Source of the DNA: Pristionchus mayeri
Taxonomy: Eukaryota; Nematoda; Chromadorea; Rhabditida; Neodiplogasteridae
Reading direction: 5' to 3'
Assembly: GCA_036245805.1 (NCBI GenBank)
Contig: BTRK01000006.1
Location: 53,685,257 to 53,749,256, forward strand
Length of the DNA stretch: 64,000 bases
Shown here: positions 24,385-35,700 of the stretch, in pieces
Position numbering within the stretch: the stretch's first letter is position 1
Layout: each line of letters begins with the position of its first letter
The notes under the pieces: model-generated
What the model saw: the letters and a program-made list of their open reading frames with translations, nothing else
Databases searched by the model: none
What the model was told of the DNA's origin: nothing
Position numbers and translations under genes: made by a program

Positions 24385-24835
24385 TTGAAACCAAGGTGCC
24401 TCCCTATTATTTTTGAAAATTTTCTTAAACTTTAAAATTTATTACACGTTTTTATTCAATTTTTATGCATAAATCGAAAAAGTTGAGAATGCACAGCAAT
24501 AGGGAACCCCACACATGTATAACTTTTTCATATCTACGTGAAGAGCTCTACAAGTTGTAGTTTTTAGCATTTTTGAAAAATGTTGACATATTTTGAGAAA
24601 TTTCGAAAATTAGGCTTAAATCACAAGTTTCTCAAAATATTACAACATTTTTGAAAAATTCTAAAAACTACAACTTGTAGAGCTCTTCACGTAGATATAA
24701 AAAAACTGCTGCATATGTGGGGGACCATATTGCTGTGCGTTCCCAACTTTTTCAATTTATGCATGAAAATTAATAAAATGCGTGTAACAAAATTGGAATT
24801 TAACGAAAATGATCAATAATGATAGAGAGGCATCA
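24385..24835. repeat. AT-rich inverted repeat
   Basis: The phrase ctacaagttgtagttttt at about 24549 faces its inverse at about 24660, and the flanks ggtgcctccctatta and gagaggcatcac mark the outer ends. It is probably a small foldback element. Confidence 0.6.
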
Positions 24836-25059
24836 CAGATACTATTCAAGCAGATGTGTTGTTTTAGACACACATATTTAATTTTTGAAGCGAAGCTATA
24901 ATATACTTTTTACCTATTTTGGCTCAAATTTTCATTGCTCATTTCAACAAAAAATGTTATGTTTCAAGATAGGCCGAGCGCCGAGCCAAACAAAAGAAAT
25001 CGTCGCTTTGACACGCTGTGTAATGCGATATTAGCTTTTACGTTTTCATATATTTCGAA

Positions 25060-26190
25060 GAAAATTTTAAACGGTGTCTCCGTAAGAACGGAGGGATAGG
25101 TTGCACAATAGCTCAAAATAATCAGGCGATCAAATGTTGTGGATAGATTGTCTATAGGTGGGACACACTTCATCCACTAGACCCAAAATTTATCTTTGAC
25201 CTTTGGCACCCGAAATGTTCAGCAATTTGAGCCCGGCATGCCATTCGAAAAAGCATAAACAGTGATAGTCAGATTCGATGTTTCTTTATAATATGTTATC
25301 TGATATTCAAGAAATGTATACAAATGTAAAAAAAAATAATTCAATATTTTTAGCACGGGTATTGTACAATCGATTGGACACGGTACCAGGACTTTTTAAA
25401 AATAAAGTTAGTTTGTGATAATCTGGAGATCCTGTATGATCGATTGGGTACGGTAACTAGTCTTGACCTACCATTGACCTACCGATCGATTTTTGACCAT
25501 GACCCCTATACGCCGTTAAGCACTGCTCCCCTCAATTCGAGGGGAGCAGTGCTGAATCATGAATAGGGGGTCATGGTCTGAACACCTCGCCGAGTTGGTC
25601 AACTATGAACATATATCATTGAACCGAGAAAGCAGCTCTCAAATTAGCAGGTGCCTATATCCGACTCGCTGTGATGTCCAAAACGAAATCTGCACATGAG
25701 ACATTGGAGAAGCGTTAGGCAAGTATCAGGATGCCTAAATCCGGTTAGAACTCAATTGCACTTTTTCCTCAATTCCCAAGAATGGTGAGTCTAGCTCTAT
25801 CGTGAGATGCGTGATATTTAGAGGTGAATTCACAATCAGCTTAAAATTTCACATAATTTCTGCGGGGTGGCCGCAATTGGAATATGTCCCATTTTTTTTA
25901 AAATTTCAACAATACTGAAATTTTCATATTTTTATAGATTTCTTGAATATCAGATGACATGTTACAAAGAAACATGGACTCTGACTACAACTGTTTATGC
26001 TCTTTGTAATGTGTAAGCATGCCGGGCTCAAATCACTTTGATAATTTCGGATACCAAAGATCAAAGATCAAATTTTGGATCTTTTTTTTGTCTGAAGTGT
26101 GTCCCACCCATAGGCACTCTAACCACACAGTTTTATCTTTTTGAGCAATTGTGCCACTTCCCCTCCGGAATCTGACGTTTTAGAGATCCA
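25060..26190. mobile_element. Foldback element containing a hAT-like fragment
   Basis: Left words (tgagcccggcatgcc near 25230, gatattcaagaaat near 25300) recur inverted near 26030 and 25940. Between the arms lies 25358-25607, a 5'-truncated copy of the hAT-like MITE of 16068-16863, ending in its terminal CTATG. The arms themselves are diverged. Confidence 0.7.
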
Positions 26191-26202
26191 GCATTTTAAC
26201 AA

Positions 26203-26446
26203 TTAAACAAATAATAGGAATATATATGCCATCCACTGCGGAATAGTCGCTTAATCATACTATAAAGGGAAAGAAAGCCGAAAACAAACTGACCAGTTTT
26301 GGGGCCATAGTTGAAAGGACGTGGAAACGGCGACCAAAGAGAGGGGAATAACGAGGAGTATCATAGTGTCCATCTCCGCGACCTTTCCTTTCTATCAGCT
26401 CAATGATCTCCGCGCGAGGACCGTACGAATTCAGTCCCGCACACAC
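26203..26446 (-). CDS. Candidate two-exon 3' gene end, product unknown
   Basis: Minus exon 26446-26294 reads LNSYGPRAEIIELIERKG then RYSPLFGRRFHVLSTMAPKL and stops at a good donor (CTG|GTCAGT). An acceptor (ttccgcag) at 26236 opens WMAYIFLLFV and a TAA stop at 26203, in the same phase. The composition (charged, then hydrophobic end) and the matching splice phase support a real gene end. The upstream limit is unclear; an in-frame stop lies just beyond 26450, so another exon is needed. No family is recognised. Confidence 0.4.
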
Positions 26447-26682
26447 CCATTAAGAAAGATCGGAGTTGAGCGAAGCCAGCGAAGCCCCCAGTCCCCATAC
26501 TAAAGTTTTGAAAAAAAACACGGTGATCGTATTCATTTTGTTACATCTCGACCGGCTATACCAGGACAGATGTTCCCGAAAGTTTCCATACAGTTTTTTA
26601 AGAAAGAGTGTCAGTAAAGTTCAATTTTTTGACGCTTTCTTAACAATGACCTGAAGGTCATAGCGCGAGCTAGGGTAGACAA

Positions 26683-26757
26683 ACATCGGTGCTTGGCTCA
26701 GTGGTAGAACAGCCGCCTTGTGATCGGAAGGTTGTGGGTTCGATTCCCACCAAATGT
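26683..26757 (+). tRNA. tRNA-like sequence, probably pseudogene or SINE head
   Basis: It has an A box (TGGCTCAGTGG), a perfect D stem (GGCT/AGCC), a perfect T arm (GTGGG TTCGATT CCCAC) with a full B box, and a T5 run right after it, as for pol III termination. The acceptor stem pairs only partly and the anticodon arm is irregular (CCTT/AAGG with an 8-base loop), so the isotype cannot be assigned safely. Confidence 0.4.
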
Positions 26758-27158
26758 TTTTGACATATCCTCAAGATATTTGAATTCCCGCACGTCCCTT
26801 CCCTACAAGCCTCCTTGGCATTCTGTCAACTAATGTTAAGTCGGTTCAAAATATAGATATGAATGCGAAATTTTCAGAATCTCTTATGGTTGTTCAGCTT
26901 AGGTGATGACAGCTGACACTCTTCTTTAATTTGATGTGAAGCAACGAAGTTGAAAACTGAAGTAAAACATCCAAAGCAATTCCGAATAAATTATGGAAAG
27001 TGTATCAGAGAAAGGAAAGATGGGTGACTCAAAAAATAATACATCTCGGATCTTGTTGATATTGACATATATTGACATCATTCTAAGAAATTGAAAGTTA
27101 AATATCACAAGTAGAGTGGAAGAACGCGCACATATTATTATCGAATTGAGTTTATAGG

Positions 27159-27440
27159 TCAAATTTGGAATTTTGGGGACATAACATCGATGTCACACAA
27201 AACTTTGTTTGAGCCAAATTGTGTTCCAGCTGAACAAATCTGATCACATTGAACACATTTCCATACTAGAGCGAATAATCCAAAACATGCGTCTTGCGGA
27301 GAGCTTTTGAATGTGAATGAAGAATGCAATAATGCTTGCACTTCAAAAAATGGGAAGAACTCTGAATTGATCCCACATTGATTGGAATCAACTCCTATAC
27401 TTCGATGTGTGTGGCTAATGTTTGTGATACGACCTATCAA
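27159..27440 (-). CDS. Cys-rich open frame, uncertain
   Basis: A 93-codon minus frame has a cysteine cluster (SSPQDACFGLFALVWKCVQC, then DQICSAGTQFG) and does not overlap any repeat I can define. No signal peptide, clear splice pair or known domain was found. It may be an exon of an unidentified gene. Confidence 0.3.
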   Translation of the reverse strand: MIGRITNISHTHRSIGVDSNQCGINSEFFPFFEVQALLHSSFTFKSSPQDACFGLFALVWKCVQCDQICSAGTQFGSNKVLCDIDVMSPKFQI

Positions 27441-27564
27441 AGTTATCCAAAAAGGTTAGCGAAATTGATCTTCCTTTCAACCCACTAATCACAATGTCGT
27501 TATTTGATTTCGTTTGTAATTTCGAAATGAATTGTAATGGGCATAATCTCCAACTGCGCATGTC

Positions 27565-27865
27565 ATGTCATACGGGCTCCTCACCCACTCTATCTCGATT
27601 TCTTATCCTGTTTTACCGCCGATAGAGTGCGTGGACAAACTGGCGTCCAAGGCCATAATCATTTTCGCCATCTCCGACAGCTTGAGTGGCCGAAAGACGT
27701 TAATCGAGTGCGGGTATCTCCTTGTCCATCTCCGATCTCCGCTTTGTTTCGGAAATCCAACGGAGATCCTAATCGATGTATCTCCACAAGAGGGGAAAAA
27801 ACAAATTCGGCAATCCGGATGGATGAGCCACCAATCGGACTTCACCGTTGAAATTTTTGGTTGAA
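27565..27865 (-). repeat. Copy 2 of the dispersed coding-like repeat
   Basis: This block is homologous to 8149-8440 and 51722-51965. The minus frame reads GDTSIRISVGFPKQSG and RRYPHSINVFRPLKLSEMAK. It lies downstream (on the minus strand) of the decayed coding sequence at 28859-29388, with the palindrome at 27950-28676 between them. In the third copy the two parts are adjacent, so they probably belong to one gene. Confidence 0.45.
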
Positions 27866-27949
27866 GACGGCTTCAAGACAGCTTGAGAAGCCATTCTGTC
27901 ATCACTAATCTCCACTATGAGTGTGTTTGCAATGGACGAGTACGGGGAT

Positions 27950-28676
27950 ATCACGTCATTCACGAGAGAATCGAGCTGAATCGCGATTCTTGAGAATGGA
28001 GAAGAAATCGTGAAATGAGTTCTAACCGGTCTTGGCCTCCCTGAGGCATGCCTGAGTGACCCCTGAAGTCTTATAGTGCACACTTCATTTTGGAGCTCAC
28101 TATATAGGCTCGGATACCGGCATCACTCACTTTGAGAGCTGTTTTCTTGGATACGGCGAAAGATGGAGCAAAATTGACCTCTGAGTGACCCCCACTCATT
28201 TTTCGAGCTGTACCGATCTATCGAAACCATTTTATCTGAAACCCATTTTCAACAGTGTTACACTCCGGGTAACTTCTTAAAAATGTAGGTGAAGACGCAG
28301 CTCAAATTGTCGCACTAGATGCAGCTCAGCGAGAGCTTTGAAATGAGTGGTTTGCGAAAACAATATAGTTACGTCCTGTAAACATCGCATGAATCGTTTG
28401 AACTTTATTTTCCACAGGCATTTTGATAAAAAATCGATAATTTTTGGCCGCGCGCTCTGAAATGAGCGGTGTGGAATGAAGTCGACTCAGCTCTCAAAAA
28501 ACAGCTCTCAAAGTGAGTGATGCCGGTATCCGACCCTACATAGGGAGCTCCAAAATGAAGTGTGCACTATAAGACTTCAGGGGTCACTCAGGCATGCCTC
28601 AGGGAGGCCAAAACCGGTTAGAGCTCATTTCACCATTCCCATGCTCAGCTCGATTCTCTCATGAGAGGCGTGATAT
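27950..28676. mobile_element. Complete palindrome of the TATCACG..CTCATGAGAG family
   Basis: The left end is atatcacgtcattcacgaga and the right end ctctcatgagaggcgtgata. Inner words such as aggcatgcctgagtgacccc, gacttcattttggagct and gtgatgccggtatccga recur inverted. The centre (about 28380-28470) is AT-rich. Confidence 0.85.
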
Positions 28677-28858
28677 GAATATCATGAAACAACTCTTTAC
28701 AAAACATATTTAATCTTTATTTCATATAGAAATCAAATCATATTGAGGTTCAATGATACTCGATCCCTAAGAATGTTCCACTCCATTTTTCAAATTACAT
28801 TCCATCCGAACTGTATGAACTGCATCGAATATAGAGCAATCGACGATCCGAATAGTGA

Positions 28859-29388
28859 TTATACGCTACACTGAGATCCCGCGCTAGATAAACCGTGGCG
28901 ACTTTGTCGACTGAGTCTGAGTCCGAACACCGAAAACCCGGATGTAAAACCTTTTTTTCGTTAGCAAGATTACGTTACCAGGTCTTACTCCATATATAAT
29001 AGTCATCAATGCTGTGTTTTCAGCTTCAATTTACATATGTGCATCATTTAAAAATTGTTTGTATATGCCGTTCACATTGGACCAAATATCACGTGGGATG
29101 CATTTGATATCAGCTCGAGGAAAGTAATAATTAACGAAATATTGAAAGTGATCGAATCGATCGAGGATGAGATCTTCGAGAACCGTCTTTCGAGAACCGT
29201 CCTGTCTTAAGAAGAACTGTCATCAATGTCACCGGGACAATGACAAATGCATCAACGCATAGTGCCAATTGATGCGGGATTGATACCCATCGCATTATTG
29301 TCTCGTTTCCATCTAGAGGATCGAAAGGACACGGCGAAGATGGGAATACCGATTAGGTGCGCACTGAAAGCGAGAGCTATGTCAGTAG
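28859..29388 (-). pseudogene. Unidentified coding-like sequence, copy A, decayed
   Basis: Minus strand. A segment opening TDIALAFSAHLIGIPIFAVA (hydrophobic) continues through KRDNNAMGINPASIGT, then an in-frame TGA. It is followed by LDRFDHFQYFVNYYFPRADI and IPRDIWSNVNGIYKQFLNDA, then YGVRPGNVILLTKK. A stop lies at 28859. Compared with the copy at 52756-53282 there is an extra in-frame TAA after NDAHM and a frame-disturbing insertion near 29190-29215, so copy A is broken. It is divergent to the GT92 gene starting at 29780, and both were duplicated together. The protein family is unknown to me. Confidence 0.5.
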
Positions 29389-29779
29389 CTGTATGAGACT
29401 ATCTCTGTCAGCCCTGCTTTTTTCCAATTATTGCAGTGAATACTCGTTTGGCGGGTCTATACTATTTGACGAGCACTGACCGATATATGTGTTATATTTC
29501 AGGGGATAGTACGCATTTTTGTCCGAGTTTAGGGTTTAACTGATCTTCCAAATCGAAAGTCTACGAAACTATCGAAATTATTAATGTTGATACTTCTAAT
29601 GCTCACTCTGCACCGTCTAACTAAATAAACTGACGTTAACTAACTCCTAAATAATTCCGTCTAACTTTCCTTCCCTGACATGATCAACTATGACCCTTGT
29701 TGCTGTCTAAATTTACCCTTTCGATAATTGAATCAAACATACACTTTTTTTTTAACAAATGCAATAATAATTTAAAACT

Positions 29780-32700
29780 ATGTACGCACGGCAGGCTCCC
29801 TACACGCTTCTGGAGTCGAATATGCGCAACGAATGCCTCGTTTGGAGATTTCTACTGGTTAGTATTCTTTTCTTTTGATATTATAATCAAAGTGCCCTCA
29901 TATCCCCAATTAAGATTTGTGAAAATACTAACTTGTTCTTTCAGGCAATCTCCTTGAAAAGAACTTCAATATATTATATTTTCGGATTATCCATTGCTAT
30001 AGTTTTCTTGATTTATCAATGTGGGCACAGTGCTAAAGTAGTGAAAGACCAGTGAGGAACGTTCGAAAATTTCTCCAAGAAAAAGACAATTTAGCTTGAT
30101 TTCGCCTTTGAATCAGAGCGTCTACATCTATCGTGCATATTTCGATGACAGGTTAGTGTTTTTCGTCTTGTATTATGCAATTTCAATACAGGTCGATAGT
30201 AGGAACTATAAGAATATCACTCATATCGAAGTGCTTCAAGCAAGATGATAAATTTGTCATGCGTGAGTAGAGTTTTGTGTTCATATCTACGATTAAGTAT
30301 TAGATTCATGTAAAAGTTTCTTTACAAGGTATTTTTCAACTTTTCTCGTAAACGCTTCACTTGTGCCAAAATCACTCTGGCATTATTTTACCCAGGATTG
30401 ATGTACCACAGCCATTGGTTTATATCGAATTAGTATTTTTGGGTATTCGAAAAAAAAGTCATAAAATGTCATTGGAAAGCATGCAACTCTCGGCCTTTTG
30501 AAAAACTAATTATTAGAGGCTGATGCTTCCACCGAACACTTGAAAGGGTAGCTTCGAAATCTCGCATAAATATTATGATGATGAAAAGATCGAATTCGTC
30601 GATCAAATTTCGAGATCAGCACTTTCTCTCGTGCGGCTCTTGATAGTAACAATGAATCTGTATCATAGGGGCAATTTGTGTAGTATACATCCACTAATAT
30701 AATAGCAAACCCATATGAGGGTTGCTCAATAACGAAGCAAAATAGAAACTCCGGAAATAATTTTGTAAAGAAACTTTTGTATCAACCTAATACATTATCA
30801 TGGTCAAAACTTCGGTACTAGCAGTTAGAATACAACTTAGAATTATGAGGGTTATTCAGGCTACCCGGGCAAAGAGTACATCCTCACCGTTGAGCCCGTT
30901 GAGGGGAAATGCCCGTGGGCATGGGCACCGAAGTGCGAGTGGAATGCCCACCACCTTATTTCCCCCAGGATTGAAGGATATTTACCGACGAAAGTAAGCG
31001 CTTATTCGCTTATTTTTAACAATAGAGAGTAAAAGTTTCCGTCTTGGCATTTTCGACTGGTTTTGGAGAGTGCATGTATTAGGTTGTTGCTAAAGTCCTG
31101 TGCAATTTTGAAATTTTGCCTTCCATCTTCTTGTTGGATTGATAGATGAACTTCGGGGTGTTGATTATTAATGAGGCCTTGCATACTCTTTCAAATGCGC
31201 ACCCTATCAGCATTGCCCAATCAGAGAGGCGAGAACAGGATCCAGTTAAAATTACGAAAATTCATCCATCGAAAACGCAACATTTCTCAATATTCTGTTT
31301 TCTCTGAAGCATGAATGCTCAAACTATGGTGGTTATATGAAGCCCCAACCTTTACCCTACAAACACTTTTTCTCATGGACGCTGAAAGTTACACCCTTTC
31401 GAGGAATGCATTGATCTAGAAATATTTGCTCATATTTTTGCTATCATGTAATTTGGTTCAAACCCACTCACATGGGAGGTCTAATCTATTTTTTTGAAAG
31501 AACGTCAATGGTACTTCTCACCCAACACAATGAAGTTGTTTCATGAATTTCCCCTTCAAATATCTAGATAAATAAATTTAAATCTAAATGTTGAGCTTTT
31601 TTGCAATTGGGTTAATCATAATTGCTTGTGTTGGTTGCGCGATCGGTTTGATTGAAATATACGTGAGCAAAGTTCAAGCATATCCCTAAACAATACCACG
31701 TTTGTTAGCCATTGAAATTTGAGACACGCGAGTTATGATCGTTCAAAGTACTGACACAAAAAACCACAAGACTTTTGCAACAGCCTGATAATACTGTGAC
31801 AGTCCGTGTGGTTTAAATATGATAATATAATTTCACGAAGTATTCTGGTATCAAACAGATCTCAATCGCTTTCAATAACGAACGAGAAGTAGAGGTACCG
31901 GTGGAGAGACGCCCTCCTGTGGTTAGAGACAGTTTGCAAGTGAGTTGATATACAACTGTAAGACAAAATGTGATAAAAAACCGGTGTTAAAGATTCCAAA
32001 ATTGTGGCGACACTGTTTCAAAAATAATGATTTAACACGTGTATCACCACGAGTGAGTGGATGTATGCGGGAACATTTTCGAAAAAGTTGTATCCGATTT
32101 AGCTCCTTTTATAGTGGTAGAATACACTAGAGTGAAGATTTCGAAAAATATAATTCATTCGCCCCAGAGCCGGCCTTTAGGAATTTTCCGGTTTTGCACC
32201 TGGCTCTGATGTAATTCAGCTCCCAGATGAGCTAGAGAACCGGTACAGGTCTCAAAATGAGCGGAACAATATACTGAGCAATTGTTCTGTTGACAGTAAG
32301 AAGATCTGATAATGTATTGAGATATGAAATGAAAGACGCGTCATGCATCAAAAATAAAATATTTTTTAGCGCAATACCGTAGAGCGTAGCAGAATGTTAA
32401 TGATAAATATGGAAGAACAATCATTCATACGTATAAGAAAAATATGAGAACCAGATTTGACGATTCGACCAAACTCGTGATAGTGTGGTAGTCGAATATT
32501 GAAAAATTTTAATATCGGAAATTTATCATTCAAATATATCAGGTCAACCACTATATATCATTTATCGACTAAATAAGTTTGAATTTGTGTTTGAATCTAA
32601 ATAAGTTTGAATTTTAGATAGAACTCGAAATTTGCTCACTTCGAAAACTTCATTTTTCGGCCCCTCGTATTTGCCAAATTTGAGTGTCTCCAATTTTTGT

Positions 32701-35700
32701 TCTTCATATCTCTAGAAATGCGCTTACATGATATGCAATAGTAGTGACCGACCTAAGATAATCATATAAATACTGTCGATCCAGGTATTTACATGCCATT
32801 AATATATGAGCTCGAACATGCTTGATCGTGCCACAGGAAGCATCGTTACATTTTCAATTAATTTTCGTGAATTGTTGCTTTTTTGAGAACAACAAATCAT
32901 TTTGTGACTGAAAATCATTGAAATCACTGGAAATAGCAATATTGAGCATCTTTTAAAAAAATTAGAAAAACAATTTCAATCAGTGAAATTTAGCATTTTT
33001 GAATAAACGCAAAAATTATGAGTAGTCATATGAGGCCGTTCGTTTAAGAATCGAGCAAAGTCTGGCACAGCCAAAAACGGTCGGTTTTCTTTGGCAACGG
33101 GGGTTTGCGAGGGTGCTGATCACGATGAGCACGTTCATTTTTCACGTAGAGTCTTCGCTGAAGCTAGACGACGTTGCGTCGAAAACAGACTTTTGCTGAT
33201 ATCTTCATTACCAGTATCGTTAAAATTAAGCGAATACGTTTCCCGGGTAGAATTCGATTGCGATCACGACCACATTCTTATTTTATGATTATTTATTTTT
33301 AATTTTTATAGTTTTTGCAATTTTTTTGAAAATAAAATGTGTATCACGAAGACAGCCTAGATCGGTCCATTATGATGCGGGAAATCCAAAACCATTTTTC
33401 TTTTTCCAATATTTTGTGTACTTTGTAGTGAAAATGAATTAAATGTGTCGAAAAATGAGAGAGAACAGCTGACCTTCTCCTTTGATCTACCCCGAGTCCC
33501 CTCGCCATCTCTCTGATCGATTCCCTCCCCCTACGTACTCTGCGCTCTCGCCTCTTTCTCCTCTTACTCGTGTTTGTCTCACAATTAATTCATTTTCACT
33601 ACAAAGTACACAAAATTTTGGAAAAAGAAAAATGGTTTTGGATTTCCCGCATCATAATCGACCGATCTAGGCTGTCTTCGTGATACACATTTTATTTTCA
33701 AAAAAATTGCAAAAATTATAAAAATAATAAAAATAAATAATCATAAAATAAGAATGTGGTCGTGATCGCAATCGAATTCTACCCGGGGAAACGTATTCGC
33801 TTAATTTTAACGATACTGGTAATGAAGATATCAGCAAAAGTCTGTTTTCGACGCAACGTCGTCTAGCTTCAGCGAAGACTCTACGTGAAAAATGAACGTG
33901 CTCATCGTGATCAGCACCCTCGAAAACCCACGTAGTCAAAGTTTCATGAAATGGACCATTTTTTTTGCTGTGCCAGATCTGATCCGATTTGTTCGATTCT
34001 TACACGAACGGCCTCATATGTTTTCGATTATTTCTGGTCATGAAATTATTTGTAGTTCTCAAAAATAGTAGCAGTTCACGAAAATTAATTTAAAATGTGA
34101 CGATGCTTCCTGTGGCCATTCACGCATGTTCGAGCTCATCTATTAATGGCATATCACGCCTCTCATGAGAGAATCGGGACAACGAGTTGACATTGTAAAA
34201 TAAAATTTTCAAGTTCTTTTGATTTTTACGTCGGTATTGGGTCGTAGAAGACCGTCCAAAATTGTTTCGACCCTATTGAATTCCGCAGCTGCAGCAGGCT
34301 GCTGCAAAGTTGGGGTGCGTGGACGCGTTTTTTGAGGTTTTCACGAATAAAAGTAGTGATTTTTGAACACGAATGTGTTTTTATGATCAAATGAACCATT
34401 TTAGTGCAACTTGTTCATTTTTCACTTTTGCGACCTTTGCAGCAGATGCAATTCATACAGGTTTTTAATTTCTTACTCGAACACAGATTTTCCCCCACTC
34501 CAAACTTTCCCAGTTTGTAGAGCTCGAAATTCTGCACTTGCGTGAATTTTTTCGGAATTTATTTCGACGGGTAAGGTACTTTCTCAGAGCCCTGCATGCC
34601 TTTTAATGGGCTGCACGAGTAGCGTTTTGCGTTCTGGCGTTTTGCATTCCCAGTGGCGTTTTGGTAGCGCGCAGAGGGGACGTTTTGGTAGTACCCTTTT
34701 AGAGAAGGGGGACGTTTTGGTATGGGCCCGGGTTAGAGTGTACCGGAATTTGATTGCAATTTTGATTGGAATTTGATTTGATTGGAATTTGATTGGAATT
34801 TGACTCAACAGTTCCTCTCCTGAATTGTGCGAGGTGCCGTCCACAATCCCCGCCTCCACCCAAGAGCATGCTCAGAAACTTGATACATTTCTGAAACATA
34901 TCCCCCTCCCGGATTTGAGTCTGAAACTCAACAGTTCCTCTCCTGAATTGTGCGAGAATTGTGCGTCACCTCTGGGAATGCTGAATCTAAAGTCCGCCAG
35001 TTCGAACCCCGACAAATGCACAGCTGTTTTTGCTGAATTCGAAATAACTCGAATATGATGAGGAAGTACAGATGGAACAAAAACGCATGACAAGTCAATG
35101 TAACAACAACGGCAAAAACAGCTGTGCGGTTGCCGGGGTTCGAACTGTCGGACTTTAGATTCAGCATTCCAAGAGAGTGACTCGTGCAGCCCATTAAAAG
35201 GCATTCATGGCTCTGAGAAAGTACCTTACCCGTCGAAAGAAATTCCGAAAAAAATCAAGTAAGTGCAGAATTTCGAGCTCTACAAACTGGGAAAGTTTGG
35301 AGTGGGGGGGGAAAATCTGTGTTCGAGTAAAAAATTAAAAACCTGTATGAATTGCATCCGCTGCAAAGGTCGCAAAAGTGAAAAATGAACAAGTTGCACT
35401 AAAATGGTTCATTTGATCATAAAAACACATTCGTGTTCAAAAATTACCACTTTTATTCGTGAAAACCTCGAAAACGATTTCTAAACAATCTAACTTTGCA
35501 CCAGGCTGCTGCAGCTGCGAAACATGATAAAAATCTGAAACTTCAGTTTTAGTCTAATCTATGCAAGTACTAAATGGAAACATAATAAACAATATTTTCG
35601 AAAATTTTAATGTCAACTGAAATCGCCGATTTGTCCCGATTCTCTCATGAGAGGCGTGATATAAATAGCTGGATAGTCAATATTTACAGGATTAGCTTGG

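Noticed and set aside
29857..30060. TGA directly after exon 2 of GT92 copy A as a disabling stop
   Set aside because: It belongs to the donor CA|GTGAGG; splicing at 30051 to 30095 keeps the frame and gives the conserved SVYIYRAYFDDR segment.
34584..35204. ORFs in the centre of the 34157-35662 palindrome
   Set aside because: They run through direct and inverted repeats (gaatttgattg runs, cagttcctctcctg copies) and change between the two halves.
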